The notes under the pieces were generated by a model. It was not told the DNA's origin. It did no database searches and saw only the letters and a list, made by a program, of their open reading frames with translations. 64,000 bases of DNA from Bettongia penicillata ogilbyi (lineage: Eukaryota > Chordata > Mammalia > Diprotodontia > Potoroidae): positions 12,810,718 through 12,874,717 of the forward strand of contig JAJHZJ010000014.1 in the NCBI GenBank assembly GCA_023548195.1, written 5' to 3'. Shown here piece by piece: positions 33,048 through 44,999 of the stretch (positions are counted from its first letter, which is position 1; every line of letters begins with the position of its first letter). The translations under genes were made by a program, and so were the position numbers.

Positions 33048-35440
33048 AGTGTTTTGCTTCTGACCACCCCCTCCCCCAATATGCCCTCTCTTCTAAATAA
33101 CACCACCCTCTTTCTCTTATCCCCTTCCCCTCCTACTTTGCTGTAGGGGAAGGTAGATTTCTATGCCCAATTGAGTACATATGCTATTACCTCTTTGAGA
33201 CAATTCCAATGAGAGGTCCATTCATTCCCTCTCACCTCTCCACTCTTTCCCTCCACTGTAAAAGCTTTTGCTTGTTTCTTTTATGTGAGACAATTTACCC
33301 CAGTCTATCTCTCCCTTTTCCTTTCTCTCAGTACCTTTCTCTCTCACTCCTTAATTCTATTTTTTTAGATATCACCCCTGTACCCTCTTTCTATATATAC
33401 TCCTTCTAACTAGCCTAATAATGAGAAACTTCTTATGAGTTACAAGTATCTTCTCATGTAGGAATTTAAACAGTTTAACCTTATTAAGTCCCTTATAATT
33501 TTCCTTTCCCTGTTTACCATTTTATACTTCTCTTAAATCTTGTATTTGAAAGTCAAATTTTCTATTCAGCTCTGGTCTTTTCAACAAGAATACTTGGAAG
33601 TCCTCTATTTCACTGAATATCCATTGTTACCCCTGAAGGATTATACTCAGTTTTGCTGGGTAGGTGATTCTTGGTTGTGATAATTTGTCCTCTGAAATAT
33701 CATAATCCAAGCCCTCCAATCCTTTAATGTAGAAGCTGCTAAATCTTGTGTTATCCGGACTGTGACTTCATGATACTTGAATTATTTCTTTCTGACTGCT
33801 TACAATATTTTCCTTGATCTGAGAACTCTGAAACTTGACTATAATATTCTTCAGATCTCTTGTTCAGGAGGTGATCAGTGGATTCTTTCAATTCTTATCT
33901 TACCCTCTGATTCTAGAATATCATGGCAGATTTCCTTGATAATTTCTTGAAAGATGATAATTAGGGTCCCGTAATCCAATAATGTTTAAATTATCTCTCC
34001 TGGATCTACTTTCCAAGTCAGTTGTTTTACAATGAGATATTTCACATTGTCTTCTATTTTTTTCATTTTTTTAAATTTTGTTTTACTGTTTCTTGATTTC
34101 TCATTAGGAAGCCATTAGCTTCCCTTTGCTCTATTCTAGTTTTTAAGGAATTATTTTCTTCAGTGAGCTTTTGTACCTCTTTTTCCATTTAACCATTTCT
34201 GCTTTTTTAAGGTACTCTTCTTCTTGGTTTTTTGTATTTCTTTTACAATTTGGCCTAGTCTGTTTTTAAGGTGTTATTTCTTCAGTATTTTTGTGTCTCT
34301 TTTACCAAGCTGTTGAATCTTTTTTTGTGATTTTCTTGCATCACTCTCATTTCTCTTCCCAATTTTCCCTCTACCTCTCATACTTCATTTTCAAAATCTT
34401 GAGCTCTTTGGTGTTCTGAGACCAATTCACGTTTTTCTTGGAGCTTTGTTATCAGTGTGTGTTTTGATGTTCCACATCACCATAGTAACTTTCTATGGTC
34501 AGAATTTTTTTTGATTTGCTCATTTTCCCAGTCTATAACTTGACTTTCAAGTCTTTGTTAAAGTAGGTCTCTGCTTCCAGTGTAGAGGGCACACTATCCC
34601 AAGCTTGAAGAGGTTCATGCAACTGCTTTCAGAAATATTTCTAGACACTTGAAAATTTTCACTTCTTCCAAAGTGATGCATTCTAGGGAGATGTGATTGC
34701 TACTCTCCTGGCCTGTGCTCTGGTATGTGAGTGACCACAAGCACTATTTTCTGCCCTGAAATTGTGAGGAGGGTTTACCCTCCATTGTGGCCACAAGCTC
34801 TGATGTACTAGTGCTCCTCCTTGCCCTGGGACTACCTCCAGGACTGTGACCCATATCCAAGTATGGGCAAAGCAACAGAGTCCTGCCTCAGTGCTAGCAA
34901 AGAAATCCTTATGATCCTTTGATCATTTGTTTGACCCCCCTTACTTTCTGTAGGCTAAGAGCTCTGGAAGCAACTAGTGCCATTGCTGATTCAGTGGCTC
35001 CCAAGGTCTGATCCTGGTTTGCTGGGGTCAGGGTTGTGCTGGCATGCCCTGTGCTAGACTGCACTCTACTCTTAGTCATTGCAACAGATGTTTTGTATTG
35101 ATTTTCCAAGTTGTCTTTGGTATCTATGAGCTGAGAGGTCTAGAAACAACCACTGCTACCACTGATTCAGTCACCCAGAGACCTCCTCCTGGATTGTTGA
35201 GGCTCCGTTCTGCATTGGCATGGCTGATGCTCGACTGTGCTCCTCTCTTACCCTGGTGCAATAGACTTTTTCTGTTGCCTTTCTAAGTTGCCTTAGAATG
35301 GAAAATTGTTTCATTTTATCTTTTTGTGGGCTCTGCTGCTCTCAAATTTGTTTAGAGTCATTATTTAAAGATATTTAGTTGGATTTGGTGGAGAGTTCAG
35401 GAGAGTCTCTGCCTTTACTCTGACATCTTGGTTCCACCTC
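33048..35440 (-). mobile_element. L1 5' half (5'UTR, ORF1, inter-ORF), no ORF2
   Basis: The minus strand starts at about 35440 with 'ggaaccaagatgtcagagta', runs through the 5'UTR (to about 34560), ORF1 coiled coil and RNA-binding parts (about 34500-33480), and stops in the inter-ORF region at 33048. No ORF2, 3'UTR or poly(A) is attached. Confidence 0.75.
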
Positions 35441-36405
35441 TGCATTAATTTTTTATTAATTTATTTATTTTTGGTATTCAATATTCACTTCCACAAGATT
35501 TTGAGTTCCAAATTTTCTCTCCTTCTCTCTCCTCTGTCCTCATTGCCTGTATGACTTATTTCCAGCTGCAGGTAAAAACAATTTTTTAATTTTTTTTAAA
35601 TTTAATTAATTTGTTTTCAGTTTTCAACAATCGCTTCCAAAAGTCTTAAATTTTCTCCCCCTCCCTTTCTCCTCTCTCCTTGAGATGGTTTGAAATCTTA
35701 CATGGGTTCTACATATGCATGCTCATCAAACACTTTACCACAATAGTCAGGTTGCATAGAAGAATTAAAATAAATGGTAAAAACCATGAGAAAAATCAAA
35801 CCAAACCAAAACATAACAAAACAGAAAATAGTTTGTTTCAGTCTGCATTCCAGTTCCATAGTTCTTTCTCTGAATATGGATGGTATTTTGCCTCAAGAGT
35901 CCTTTGGGAATGTTTTAGGTCTTTGCATTGCTCTAAAGGGCTTAGTCTGTCAAAACAGTCTTCACACACTGTGGCTATTACAGTGTATAATGTTCTCCTG
36001 GTTCTGCTCATTTCACTCAGCATCAGTTCATATAAGTCTTTTCAGGTTTTTCTGAAGTCCAACTGTTCATCATTTCTTTTGGCACTATAGTATTCCATTA
36101 CATTCAGTTACCACAACTTGTTCAGTCATTCCTCAATTGATGAGCATTCCCTCGATTTTCAGTTCTTGGTCACCACAAAAAGAGCTGCTATAAATATTTT
36201 TATACATGTGGGACCTTTTCCCATTTTTATGATCTCTTTGGGATACAGCCTTAGAAATGATATTGCTGGGTATGCACATTTTTATAGCCCTTTGGGCATA
36301 GCTCCAAATTGCTCTCCAGAATGACTGGATCAGCTCACAGCTCCACCGACAATGAATTAATGTTCCAACTCTCCCACATCTTCTCCAACATTAATCATCT
36401 TCCTG
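35441..36405 (-). mobile_element. L1 3' ends, two stacked fragments
   Basis: 35441-35595 is one 3'UTR tail (ends in A/T-rich 'aataaataaattaat'). 35596-36405 is a longer one, with the conserved 'ctttgggatacag', 'gctccaaattgctctccaga' and 'cttctccaacatt' blocks. Both are 5'-truncated, the usual L1 pattern. Confidence 0.78.
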
Positions 36406-37930
36406 TGTAAAAACAATTTTTGGCATTTGTTTTAAAACTTTGAGTTCCACCTTCTCTCCCTTCCTCCCTCCCCACCCATCCCCACTGAGAAGACAAGAAA
36501 TCCCATATAGGTTATACATGTGTAGTCATGTAAAACACTTCCATAACAGTCATGTTGTGAAAGATTAACTATATTTTTCCTCCATCCTATCCTGGCCCCC
36601 ATTTATTCTATTCTCTCTTTTGCCCTTGTCCCTCCTCAAAAGTGTTTACTTCTAATTACCCCTTCCTCCCATTTGCCCTCCCTTCTATCATTCCCCCACC
36701 ACTCATTTATCCCCTTCCCCCAAAATTTACTTTAGTGTAAGGCAGATTTTCATACCATATTGAAAGTGCATGTTATTCCCTCCTTAAGCCAAAAGTGATG
36801 AGAGTAAGCTTCACTTTTTCCCTCTCACCTCCCCACTTTGCCCTTCCATTGAAAAAGCTTTTTCTTGACTCTTTCATGTGAGAGATAATTTAACCCATTG
36901 TATTTCTCCCTTTCTCCTTCTCCCAATATGTTCTCTCTTATCCCTTAATTTTATTAAATTAATTTGCCTCAAGAGTCCTTTGGGAATTTTTTAGGTCTTT
37001 GCGTTGCTGTGAAGGCCTTAGTCTATCAGAAACAGTCTTCACACTCTGTGGCTGTTATGGTGTATAATGTTCTCCTGGTTCTCCTCATTTCACTCAGCAT
37101 CAGTTCATATTAGTCTGATTGTATTGCCTTTCTAAGTTGTCTTTGGTGTCTGTGAGCTGAGAGGTCTAGAAACAACCACTGCTGCCACTGATTCTGTATC
37201 CTTCATATTCAGCTCACCCTGTGCCCCCTGTCTATATGAATATAATCCCTCCAACTACCCTAATACTGAGAAAAGTCTCAAGAGTTATAAATATATTATC
37301 TTTTCATGTGGGAATGTAAACAGTTCAACTTTAGCAAGTTCCTTAGAATTTTTCTCTTTCCTGTTTACCCTTTCAGGCTTCTCTTGATTCTTGTGTTTGA
37401 AAGTCATATTTTCTGTTCAGCTCTGGTCTTTTCATCAAGAATGCTTGAAAGTTCTCTATTTCATTGAATGATCATTTTTTTTCCCCTCAAGTATTATACT
37501 CAGTTTTGGGTAGGTGATTCTTGGTTTTAATCCTAGTTCCTTTGACCCCTGGATTATTATATTCCAAGGCCTCCAGTCCCTTAATGTAGAAGCTGCTAGA
37601 TCTTGTTGTATACTGATTGTGCTTCCATAATACTCAAATTGTTTCTTTTTGGCTGCTTGCAATATTCTTTTCTTGACCTGGGAGCTCTGGAACTCAGTTA
37701 CAATATTCCTAGGAGTTTTCCTTTGGGGATCTCTTTCAGTAGGCAATTGGTGGATTCTTTCAATATCTATTTTACTCTCTGCTTCTAGAATATTAGGGCA
37801 GTATTTCTTGATAATTTCATGAAATATAATGTTAGGCTCCTTTTTAAATCATGGCTTTCCAATAATTTTCAGGTTGTCTCTCCTTGGTCTATTTCCAGGT
37901 CAGTTGTTTTTCTAATGAGATATTTCACTC
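36406..37930 (-). mobile_element. L1 fragment: 3'UTR tail joined to inter-ORF and ORF1, with a patchwork insert
   Basis: 36406-36556 is L1 3'UTR. It changes at about 36557 to the inter-ORF stretch and then ORF1 (37300-37930) without any ORF2. Between 36962 and 37198 lies a foreign patch made of an L1 3'UTR piece and an L1 5'UTR piece. Confidence 0.65.
36962..37198 (-). repeat. chimeric patch of two L1 segments
   Basis: 36966-37112 closely matches 35893-36038 (L1 3'UTR, 'gcctcaagagtcctttggga'). 37113-37198 closely matches 35091-35178 (L1 5'UTR, 'gagctgagaggtctagaaac'). The host inter-ORF sequence continues on both sides. Confidence 0.8.
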
Positions 37931-37990
37931 AGGTATTCCTGACTCCTGGACTGGTGTTTGGTTCTCTGCACCACCTACCTGACCTTACTC
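37931..37990 (-). mobile_element. marsupial SINE fragment between two L1 pieces
   Basis: 'ttcctgactcctggactggt' and 'ctgcaccacctacctg' are the reversed head of the tRNA-derived marsupial SINE. Confidence 0.6.
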
Positions 37991-39646
37991 GAACTAGCCT
38001 TTTTTAAAAAATCATTAATATCTTTCATTTCAGAGGATATGCATATCATTTCCTCATATTAGAACAAAAGCAGTTTATCCTTGCTTAAGTCCTTCTTTAT
38101 CACTGTTTGTTCATGTTTATCATTTTATGCTTCTCTAAATCATGTGTCTAAAATTTAAATCTGGAATACAACTCTGGTCAGTTAATCAGTAATGCTTGCA
38201 AGTTCACTATTTCATTACATGTTCATTTTTACCACCTGTAAGATTGACTCATTAATTCTGGATAAATTACTCTTGCTTACTTTAGGTTAAGTTACTCTTA
38301 AGTTACTCTAAGTAAGTCCTTTGCCTTCTTGAATAGCATATTACAAGCTCTTCTTTCCTTTATAGTAGTTGCTACTAAATCCATGACTCCTTATTGCTTG
38401 AATTTTTCTATCTTGATACTTGCAGCATTATTTTTCTTTGATATGGGAATGCTGGGTTCCAGCTATCATGTTCCTAGGAGCTTTAATTTTAGAGTTTCTT
38501 TCAGGAAGTAATCAGTGAATTCTTTCTATTTTCACTTTACTTTCTAGTTCTAAGGGATCAAGATAGTTTCCTTGTAAGACTTCCCACAGTATATCTAGAC
38601 TGATTTTTAGTCATGGCTTTCAGATAGTCCAATGATTCTCAAATTTTTTCTCTTCAAGAAATTTTCCAGGTCATTTGTTTTTGCTATGAGAGATTTTTAA
38701 TTTTCTTCTATTTTTTTCTCAGTATTTTAAGATATTCTTCTCCTCATTGGTTTTTTTGGATCTCTTTTGCCTTTTTTGGTTAGTCTATTTTTTAAGGTGC
38801 TATTTTCTTCAGCATTTTTTGGGTCATCTTTAGTAACCAGGGACTCATTTTTATGATTTTCTTACATCATTCTCATTTCTCTTCCCAATTTTTGTTATAC
38901 TTCTCTTACTTGATTTTCAAAATCCTCTTTGAGCTCTTCCATGGCCGGAGACAAATTCATAATTTCTTTTGGAGGATTTGAATGTAGGAGCTTTGAGTTT
39001 GTTGTCTTCTGTTTTGGTCTTCCTTGTCACAAAAGTAAGATTCTAGAATCTGATTCTTTTTCTAGTTTTTGCTCATTTCCCCAGTCATTTACTTGACTTT
39101 TGAGCTCTTTGTCAAGGTAGTTTTATGCTTCCAGTGGGAGTGGGGGGGTGGGGATTCTACTGTCAGCCACATGATTCCTCCACAATCTGTGGGCCTAGAG
39201 CTCCTGAAATAGCCACTGCCTCTGGCCCTGCTGCTGTTGCAGCTGCTTCAGACTCCTCCAACCCCTCCCCCACCCTGGGGCTGAGGCCCTACCACTTGAC
39301 TTTCTTACACAGGTCCAACAGATTTTTTCCACTGACCTTCCAATTTGTCATCAGTGTTTTGGAGTTGTAAGACTAGAAACCACCACAGGTGCCAGAGATT
39401 CAGTCCCCCTGAGGCCTGCTCAGGAATGTCTCATGCTGGACTGTGTTTTTCTCCCAGCATGGCATAGTAGACACTTCCCCTCAACCTTTTAGTCTGTCTT
39501 GAGCTGGAGATTTGCTTCACTTCATCATTTTGGGGGTTCTGCAGTTGCACAATTTGTTTAGAGTAATTTTTTACAGGTGTTTGGCTAGGCTTGGGGGGAG
39601 AGCTCTAGAAGTCCCTGCTTCTACTCTGCCATCTTGCTTCTGCCCC
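37991..39646 (-). mobile_element. L1 5' half (5'UTR and ORF1)
   Basis: The 5' end lies at about 39646 (minus strand 'agaagcaagatggcagagta'), followed by 5'UTR and ORF1 to about 37991. ORF2 and the 3' end are absent. Confidence 0.72.
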
Positions 39647-40090
39647 TCAACCTTAATTTTTTTAAATAAGATTTTGAGTTTCAAGTATTTTCTTCTTTCT
39701 TCCCATTCCCCTTCCCAAGGCAGCAAGCAATCTGATATAGGTTATACATGTGCCATCATGTAAACGTTTCCACATTACTCATGTTGTAAAAGAAGAAACA
39801 GAACAAATGGAAAAGCCATGAAAAACAAAATAGTGGAAATAGTATGCTTCAATTTGCATTCAGACTCTATAGCTCTTTCTCTGGATGTGAGTAATATTTT
39901 CTATCATGAGTCTTTTGGAATTTTCTTGGTTCACTGTATTGCAGAGAAGAGCTAAGTCAATCATAGTTGATCATGGCACAATGTTGCTGTTTCTGTGTAG
40001 AATGTTCTCCTGGTTCAGTTCACTTCACTCAACATCAGTTTATGTAAATCTTTTCATGAAATCCACCTGTTCATCATTTCCTATAGCACA
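39647..40090 (-). mobile_element. L1 3' end, 5'-truncated
   Basis: 3'UTR blocks 'gttatacatgtgccatcatg', 'gttgtaaaagaagaaacaga' and 'aatgttctcctggttcagtt'. It joins the L1 5' end on its left within a base or two. Confidence 0.78.
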
Positions 40091-41520
40091 ATAGTAAAGA
40101 ATGGAATCTCTTGAACAAGTAGAGGGTTAGACTTGGTAAAGAGTAAGACTACTTCATCATGTGAGAAAGGGGTAAAGGAGGAGAAAGTGACAGAAGGCAC
40201 CCGAGTGAAACATGAGGAGGAACAGGGAAGAACAGAGAGTTCATGGCAAATGGTCTCAATGTTTTCTGTAAAATATGGAGCAAAGTCCTCAGCTGAGAAA
40301 GTGGGGGAGATAAAATCATAAGGGGTTTGAGGAGGGATGAAAAGATTTTGAAGAGAGTTTTGTGGAGGCTTGATAATGTAGGCATGGAAAGATTGTCTAG
40401 TAGGACAGAGGACACAGTTTGAGGTTGTGTGACATAAATGTGTAGTGGACCCAGTCAAAACTGATTACATGATTTTCTCTACCTTTATTTAGTTAAATGT
40501 ATGTAGGAGCAAAGGTGATGAATGATGGGAGTAATCCAAGGCTGACACTTGGCTGAGCATAATCAGTGATATAATATGCGGTCTACAGAATCAAGAGAGG
40601 AGGACAGTGTAGAGCTGAATTAATTCACCAATCAAGATGGAAAAAAGAGAAGATAGTGACTAATGCCAGGGAGATGGCCTGGGAGAGAATTGAGGAGCAA
40701 AAGGACTGGAGATCATGGTATAAATGAAGAGTAGAGTTTTATAAGGGAAGGCAGAGAGAGAAGTTAAAAGTTAATAGATTATGACTAGATAAGGGGGTTT
40801 CAGAATTCTTGAACATGGAGATGGTTCATCAGTGTGGGTAATGGCAAGTTCAAGATGTGACCATTTTTGTGTGTAGCTGAGCTGCTTAGCTCAGGTATGC
40901 TGAGGGAATCTGAGGGAAAATCAATATATGTGCTAAAGGCCCCTAGTATGAAGTCAGGAGTTGGGGAAGAAAGAAAAATTGTAAGCTAGGTATCATACTC
41001 ATTGAGGAAGGAAGAAAAGTGATCTGGGGGTCTGTAGACAACAACTACTAGGATTTTAATTGGGTAATAGATATGAATAGCATGAAATTCAATGGAAGAG
41101 AAGTTACTAAGAGATGAAGGAAGAGGGAGAAGTTGGAAGTAGCGATAGAGGCAAAGAGTATTGCCTTTCCCCCATCTTGACTAGTGAGTCTAAGAGAATG
41201 AGTATAGCCAGTGATGGAAAAGTTATCCAAAAGAGGTAATGTTATCAGGGAGAAGTCAGATTTCAATGAGAGATAGTAGATGTAAGGAGTGAGAAAGGTA
41301 AAGTAGTAGGATGAAGGGATGTTTGTCACCCATGGAATTCCAGAGGGCTGAATGGAAGGACTGGCTAGAGTTGGGATGAAATCTGGGGATAGGAGGATTG
41401 AAAGGTATGGTAGGGGATATGGAATAAGGATTGGATGATGATCAACAGGAGTTCAGATGGAATATGAAGGGCATGACAATATGCATTATTAAGTAGAGGA
41501 CATCATTAAGTCAAGAACTG
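40091..41520 (-). mobile_element. L2-clade LINE: endonuclease and linker, antisense
   Basis: The minus strand (41329-41048) carries SLKSDFSLITLPLLDNFSIT and later LVVVYRPPDHFSSFLNEYDT (about 41045-40985), matching the L2/CR1 apurinic-type endonuclease, with the conserved YRPP box. 40458-40081 fits the linker to RT (FSPFSHDEV-like, read FTPFSHDEV, then TKSNP). Frames are broken and RT is absent. Confidence 0.7.
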
Positions 41521-41685
41521 CCCTCAAAGGATAAGTACAACAGGTCTGAAGTCAAAGAAAGGGTCACTTTTTTTGCAATGAAGGTTCTCCACATCCCAGC
41601 TGGAAGATTGAGTGGTAAGTAAGAGGCAGAAGATTCCAGGTACTGGTACAGATAGAAGTGGTTGTTTTGGGGCAGATGGCCTCAA
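41521..41685. other. transition, no clear feature
   Basis: May include the N-terminal part of the same L2. Nothing decisive. Confidence 0.3.
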
Positions 41686-41900
41686 ACACCCTTTCCTTAG
41701 GGAACATAGGCCAGGAAGATCTGGATTTAAGCCCTGTCTCTTACATGTACTGGTCATGTGACCTTGCACAAATTACTTGACTTTTCAGTACTACTACAAA
41801 CAGCTCCCTAAGACAAGGTGCAAATCTGCATCAATTCATAGAGTTTTCTCTTCTGAGAATCTCTTATATCAATAATATCACAGATTCTCATCCCCTACCC
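41686..41900 (+). mobile_element. CORE-SINE (MIR/THER-like)
   Basis: 'ggatttaagccctgtctctt', 'ggtcatgtgaccttgcacaa', 'gtgcaaatctgcatcaattc' and 'tatatcaataatatcacaga' (lines 41701-41881) form the whole element, same family as 31735-31905. Confidence 0.68.
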
Positions 41901-44329
41901 ATATTGTGCTTTAAGGTTTCATTTGCATTAATATACAACAATTAGGTGAGCTACTCTACAATCTGGACACGTAAGTTATTTCCAATGTTTACTATTATTT
42001 AAAAAGCAACCACAAGTATTTTTTGTACTGATAGGTCCTTTATTTTTCCTTTCTCATGTCCTCATTAGCATAAAATCCTAACAATTGAATGACTTAATCA
42101 AAGTGTTGGTTTTCCCAGCCAGGAGACTGGACAGTAGAATTATGGAAGATGGGAGCCACATGTGACAGGGGAGCCTAAATACTTTTGATTAGTAGCAAAA
42201 ATGGCACTCTGACTTCATTTTTTACCCAAGAGAAAGGAAAATCTTGGATCCAGTTTAGTTCTACCTTTTGGCAAGTTTTTAAAAAAATTATTAAAAAGTC
42301 AAAGCCATTAGATTCTGTGTTTCATTCCCCACTGCATACCCTTAACCAGGAGAAAGCCTGGAATTTTTGGACCAGAGCTCACACACTGGGTCTCACACAC
42401 CATTCTCTGGCTACCAACCCAAACACTGTTCCTCCCTTCTGATGCTCCTTGTTTACAAATAAGGCAACACAGAGACTGACATCAGTTAGTTTGACTGGAT
42501 TTAATTAGGTGACAAAAGAAATTCAAGGTACTGAAATAGAAATTAGAAAAGTAACTCTAGAGAAAAAAATAAGTTTTGTGATCCACTTGCCCTACTCTGG
42601 CAGAAAGGAGGAAAGAAGTGAAGATAATTCTTCATAGCCTGGTGCCTATTCTTCCAATAGAAAATCAGCACCCCTGCCCTTAATTATTGAAAGTAAAGAC
42701 AGCTGTAGAGTCTTGGGATGAGGCAACACCCATTTCCTAGTCCCAAATCTCCTGCTCCAGGGCCCATTCCATTTCTCTGTTCACAAAAATATATGAATAC
42801 CACCGCTAACTCTGCTGTCACAGAAAGCTATTCCTTCTGTCGTTTCAGTATTTGGTTAAAAAAAAAATCCCAGCGTGGATTGTTTGTCTCATCACTTACA
42901 CTCCTATAGCCTGGGTCGGAGCTAATAAGAGTCTCGTTTGGGACAAAAAAAGGAGTAAGATTAGCTGCCTCTCCCAGAAAACCATACAACCGTGCTCATT
43001 GCCCACAACACTCCCTAACCACAGGAGTCTCTCTCAAAATCCATTTACATAAACAGCCATCAAAAAAGCACAAATATTCAAATTTATAAACAAGTTTAAT
43101 AAAATTAATACACAAAACCATAAATTTACAATTTGCTTTTTTTAAATGTGTATGTTAACTTGAACAAAGTTTGCCTCCGTATCCCTCTGAACTTTTTTCT
43201 TGCTATTTTGTACATATTTTTCTAGATTTCTCAATATTATTATTAGTGTAGGCAACACTGCAAAATTTCCTCTTCCCAGTGAAGTAAGCTGGGAGGAATG
43301 CTGTATTTTCCCTGCCTGTTAACACTCCACCTCATGTTCTTTTCCAGACCCAGCTATCCAGTGATGGTATGGGAAGGGAGTGGCTTTTTTTTCCACCAGT
43401 CTCATGATCTTGAGAAGTTAGTGGTGGGAGGAGGAAGGAACAAAGTTAATAGGGCCAGAAGTGGGAGCATCTGAGAATAAAATTGTTATATACCACATGG
43501 CCAGGGTGAGGTGAGAGACTTGCAGAGCTGTGGCAGAGTTCCATATTGGGCATTCAGGTTGCATCCGTTGCAACTAAGTCCCAGGGTGTGTATCTGGGAG
43601 CCCTAGGGGTAGGAGTGGTAGAAAAAGACAGAGGAGGGACAAATAATCAGGACCTCCCTATCAGCTTACTTAGCTGATGCAGCAGTTGCAGTGTCCTGGG
43701 ATGGACTCTGGGGAGCTTACTTCTGGGTGAATCGTGAATTGACTTGGAGAGATTAGAGCACTTGTAGTGCTAGAGCACTATCTAGCCAATTGGTCAGGAG
43801 GAGCCTTTCTCAATTGGCTACACATCTGGAATTGTTGGGATTTTCAAAAATATCTGAGTTCACTGATTCTTTTTGGTTTCATTTGCACAGAATTCAGTGA
43901 GATATACTAAAAAGGGAGAGGATTCTCCTTATGCCTGACAAGTACTTTACTTAGCCTCTGGGTTTCCATTTTAGGTAGAAGGAATGGAGTCTCTGCAACC
44001 TTATGAGTTTGAAGTGTCTGGAGGGTACCTCAGGGCTCTGATCTTCTAGACTGGATTTTTTAGCCAGTCACAGATGCCCCAAGGAGCTAGACTTATGCCA
44101 GTAAAGGCAAGGACTTATCTGGCATCAATGCTGCCTTTGGATGTGAACTGGGTGGAACCAATGTTATACAGAAACTGATTAGTTTTGATAAGTTTTGAAC
44201 CTACTCCCCCAGAGACTGAGGTGGTAGAGGAGAAAGTATGTCTCCTACAGATGTTAGGGGGAGGGAGAGAATATATATTTGTTCTTGCTATACTTTAAAG
44301 TAAATACATTGTTTGTAAACTCTAATCAA
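41901..44329. other. no gene recognised; possible LTR material near 43900-44310
   Basis: 2.4 kb without a supported exon. The end of the stretch ('actttaaagtaaatacattg' at about 44292) resembles a retroelement terminus, but no matching partner is present. Open frames of 63-85 codons show no domain. Confidence 0.4.
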
Positions 44330-44524
44330 CTTTAAAATTCAATTTCATTTTATTTTCAGTTCTGAATTCCCTTCTACCTACCCCCAAGTCCCATTGAGAA
44401 AGCCAAAAAATAAAATCCCCCAAAATTCTTTATAAATACATACAAGGAAAACAAATTCCTGTGTTAGCCATTTCAAAAAAAAATTATATATAGCTCAGTT
44501 TGAGCTCTGACTCCATCATCACCT

Positions 44525-44780
44525 CTGGACTCAAAGGCAGTTAGGTAGCAAGGTATATATAGTACTGGACCTAGAGTCAGGAAGACCTGAGTTCAAATAC
44601 TGCCTCAGACACTCACTGTAAGTAGGTCTCTATTTGCCTTAGTTTTCTCAACAGTAAAATGGGGGTAATAATAGCACCTATATCTCAGAGTTGTTAGGAG
44701 CAAATGAGATAATATTTATAAAACACTTAGCACAGTGCCTGGCACATAGTAGATATTATATATGAATGCTAGCTATTATT
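44525..44780 (+). mobile_element. CORE-SINE, nearly complete, inside the L1 3'UTR
   Basis: Head 'actggacctagagtcaggaa', core 'gggggtaataatagcaccta', and tail 'cagtgcctggcacatagtag' and 'aatgctagctattatta' are all present in order. Confidence 0.8.
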
Positions 44781-44999
44781 ACCCCACTATCTAGATGGGA
44801 ATAACTCTTTCATCAGGAATCTTCTGGAATTGTGGTTGATCATTGTGTTTATCAGGGTTCCTGTACCTTTCAAAGTTGTTTTTCTATACAGTGTTATTAG
44901 TGTAGAAAATGTTCTAGTTCTTCTCACTGTATTCTGCATCAGGTCATACAAGTCTTGATTGTTTGACTTGTATGGTTTCTCTGAAACCATCCTCTTTAT

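Noticed and set aside
35680..36090. 136-codon plus-strand frame
   Set aside because: Antisense of an L1 3'UTR, which is not coding.
41901..44329. Possible second provirus or gene 3' end around 43080-44310
   Set aside because: An AATAAA and a retroelement-like terminus are present, but no paired LTR, PBS, coding motif or target duplication supports it.
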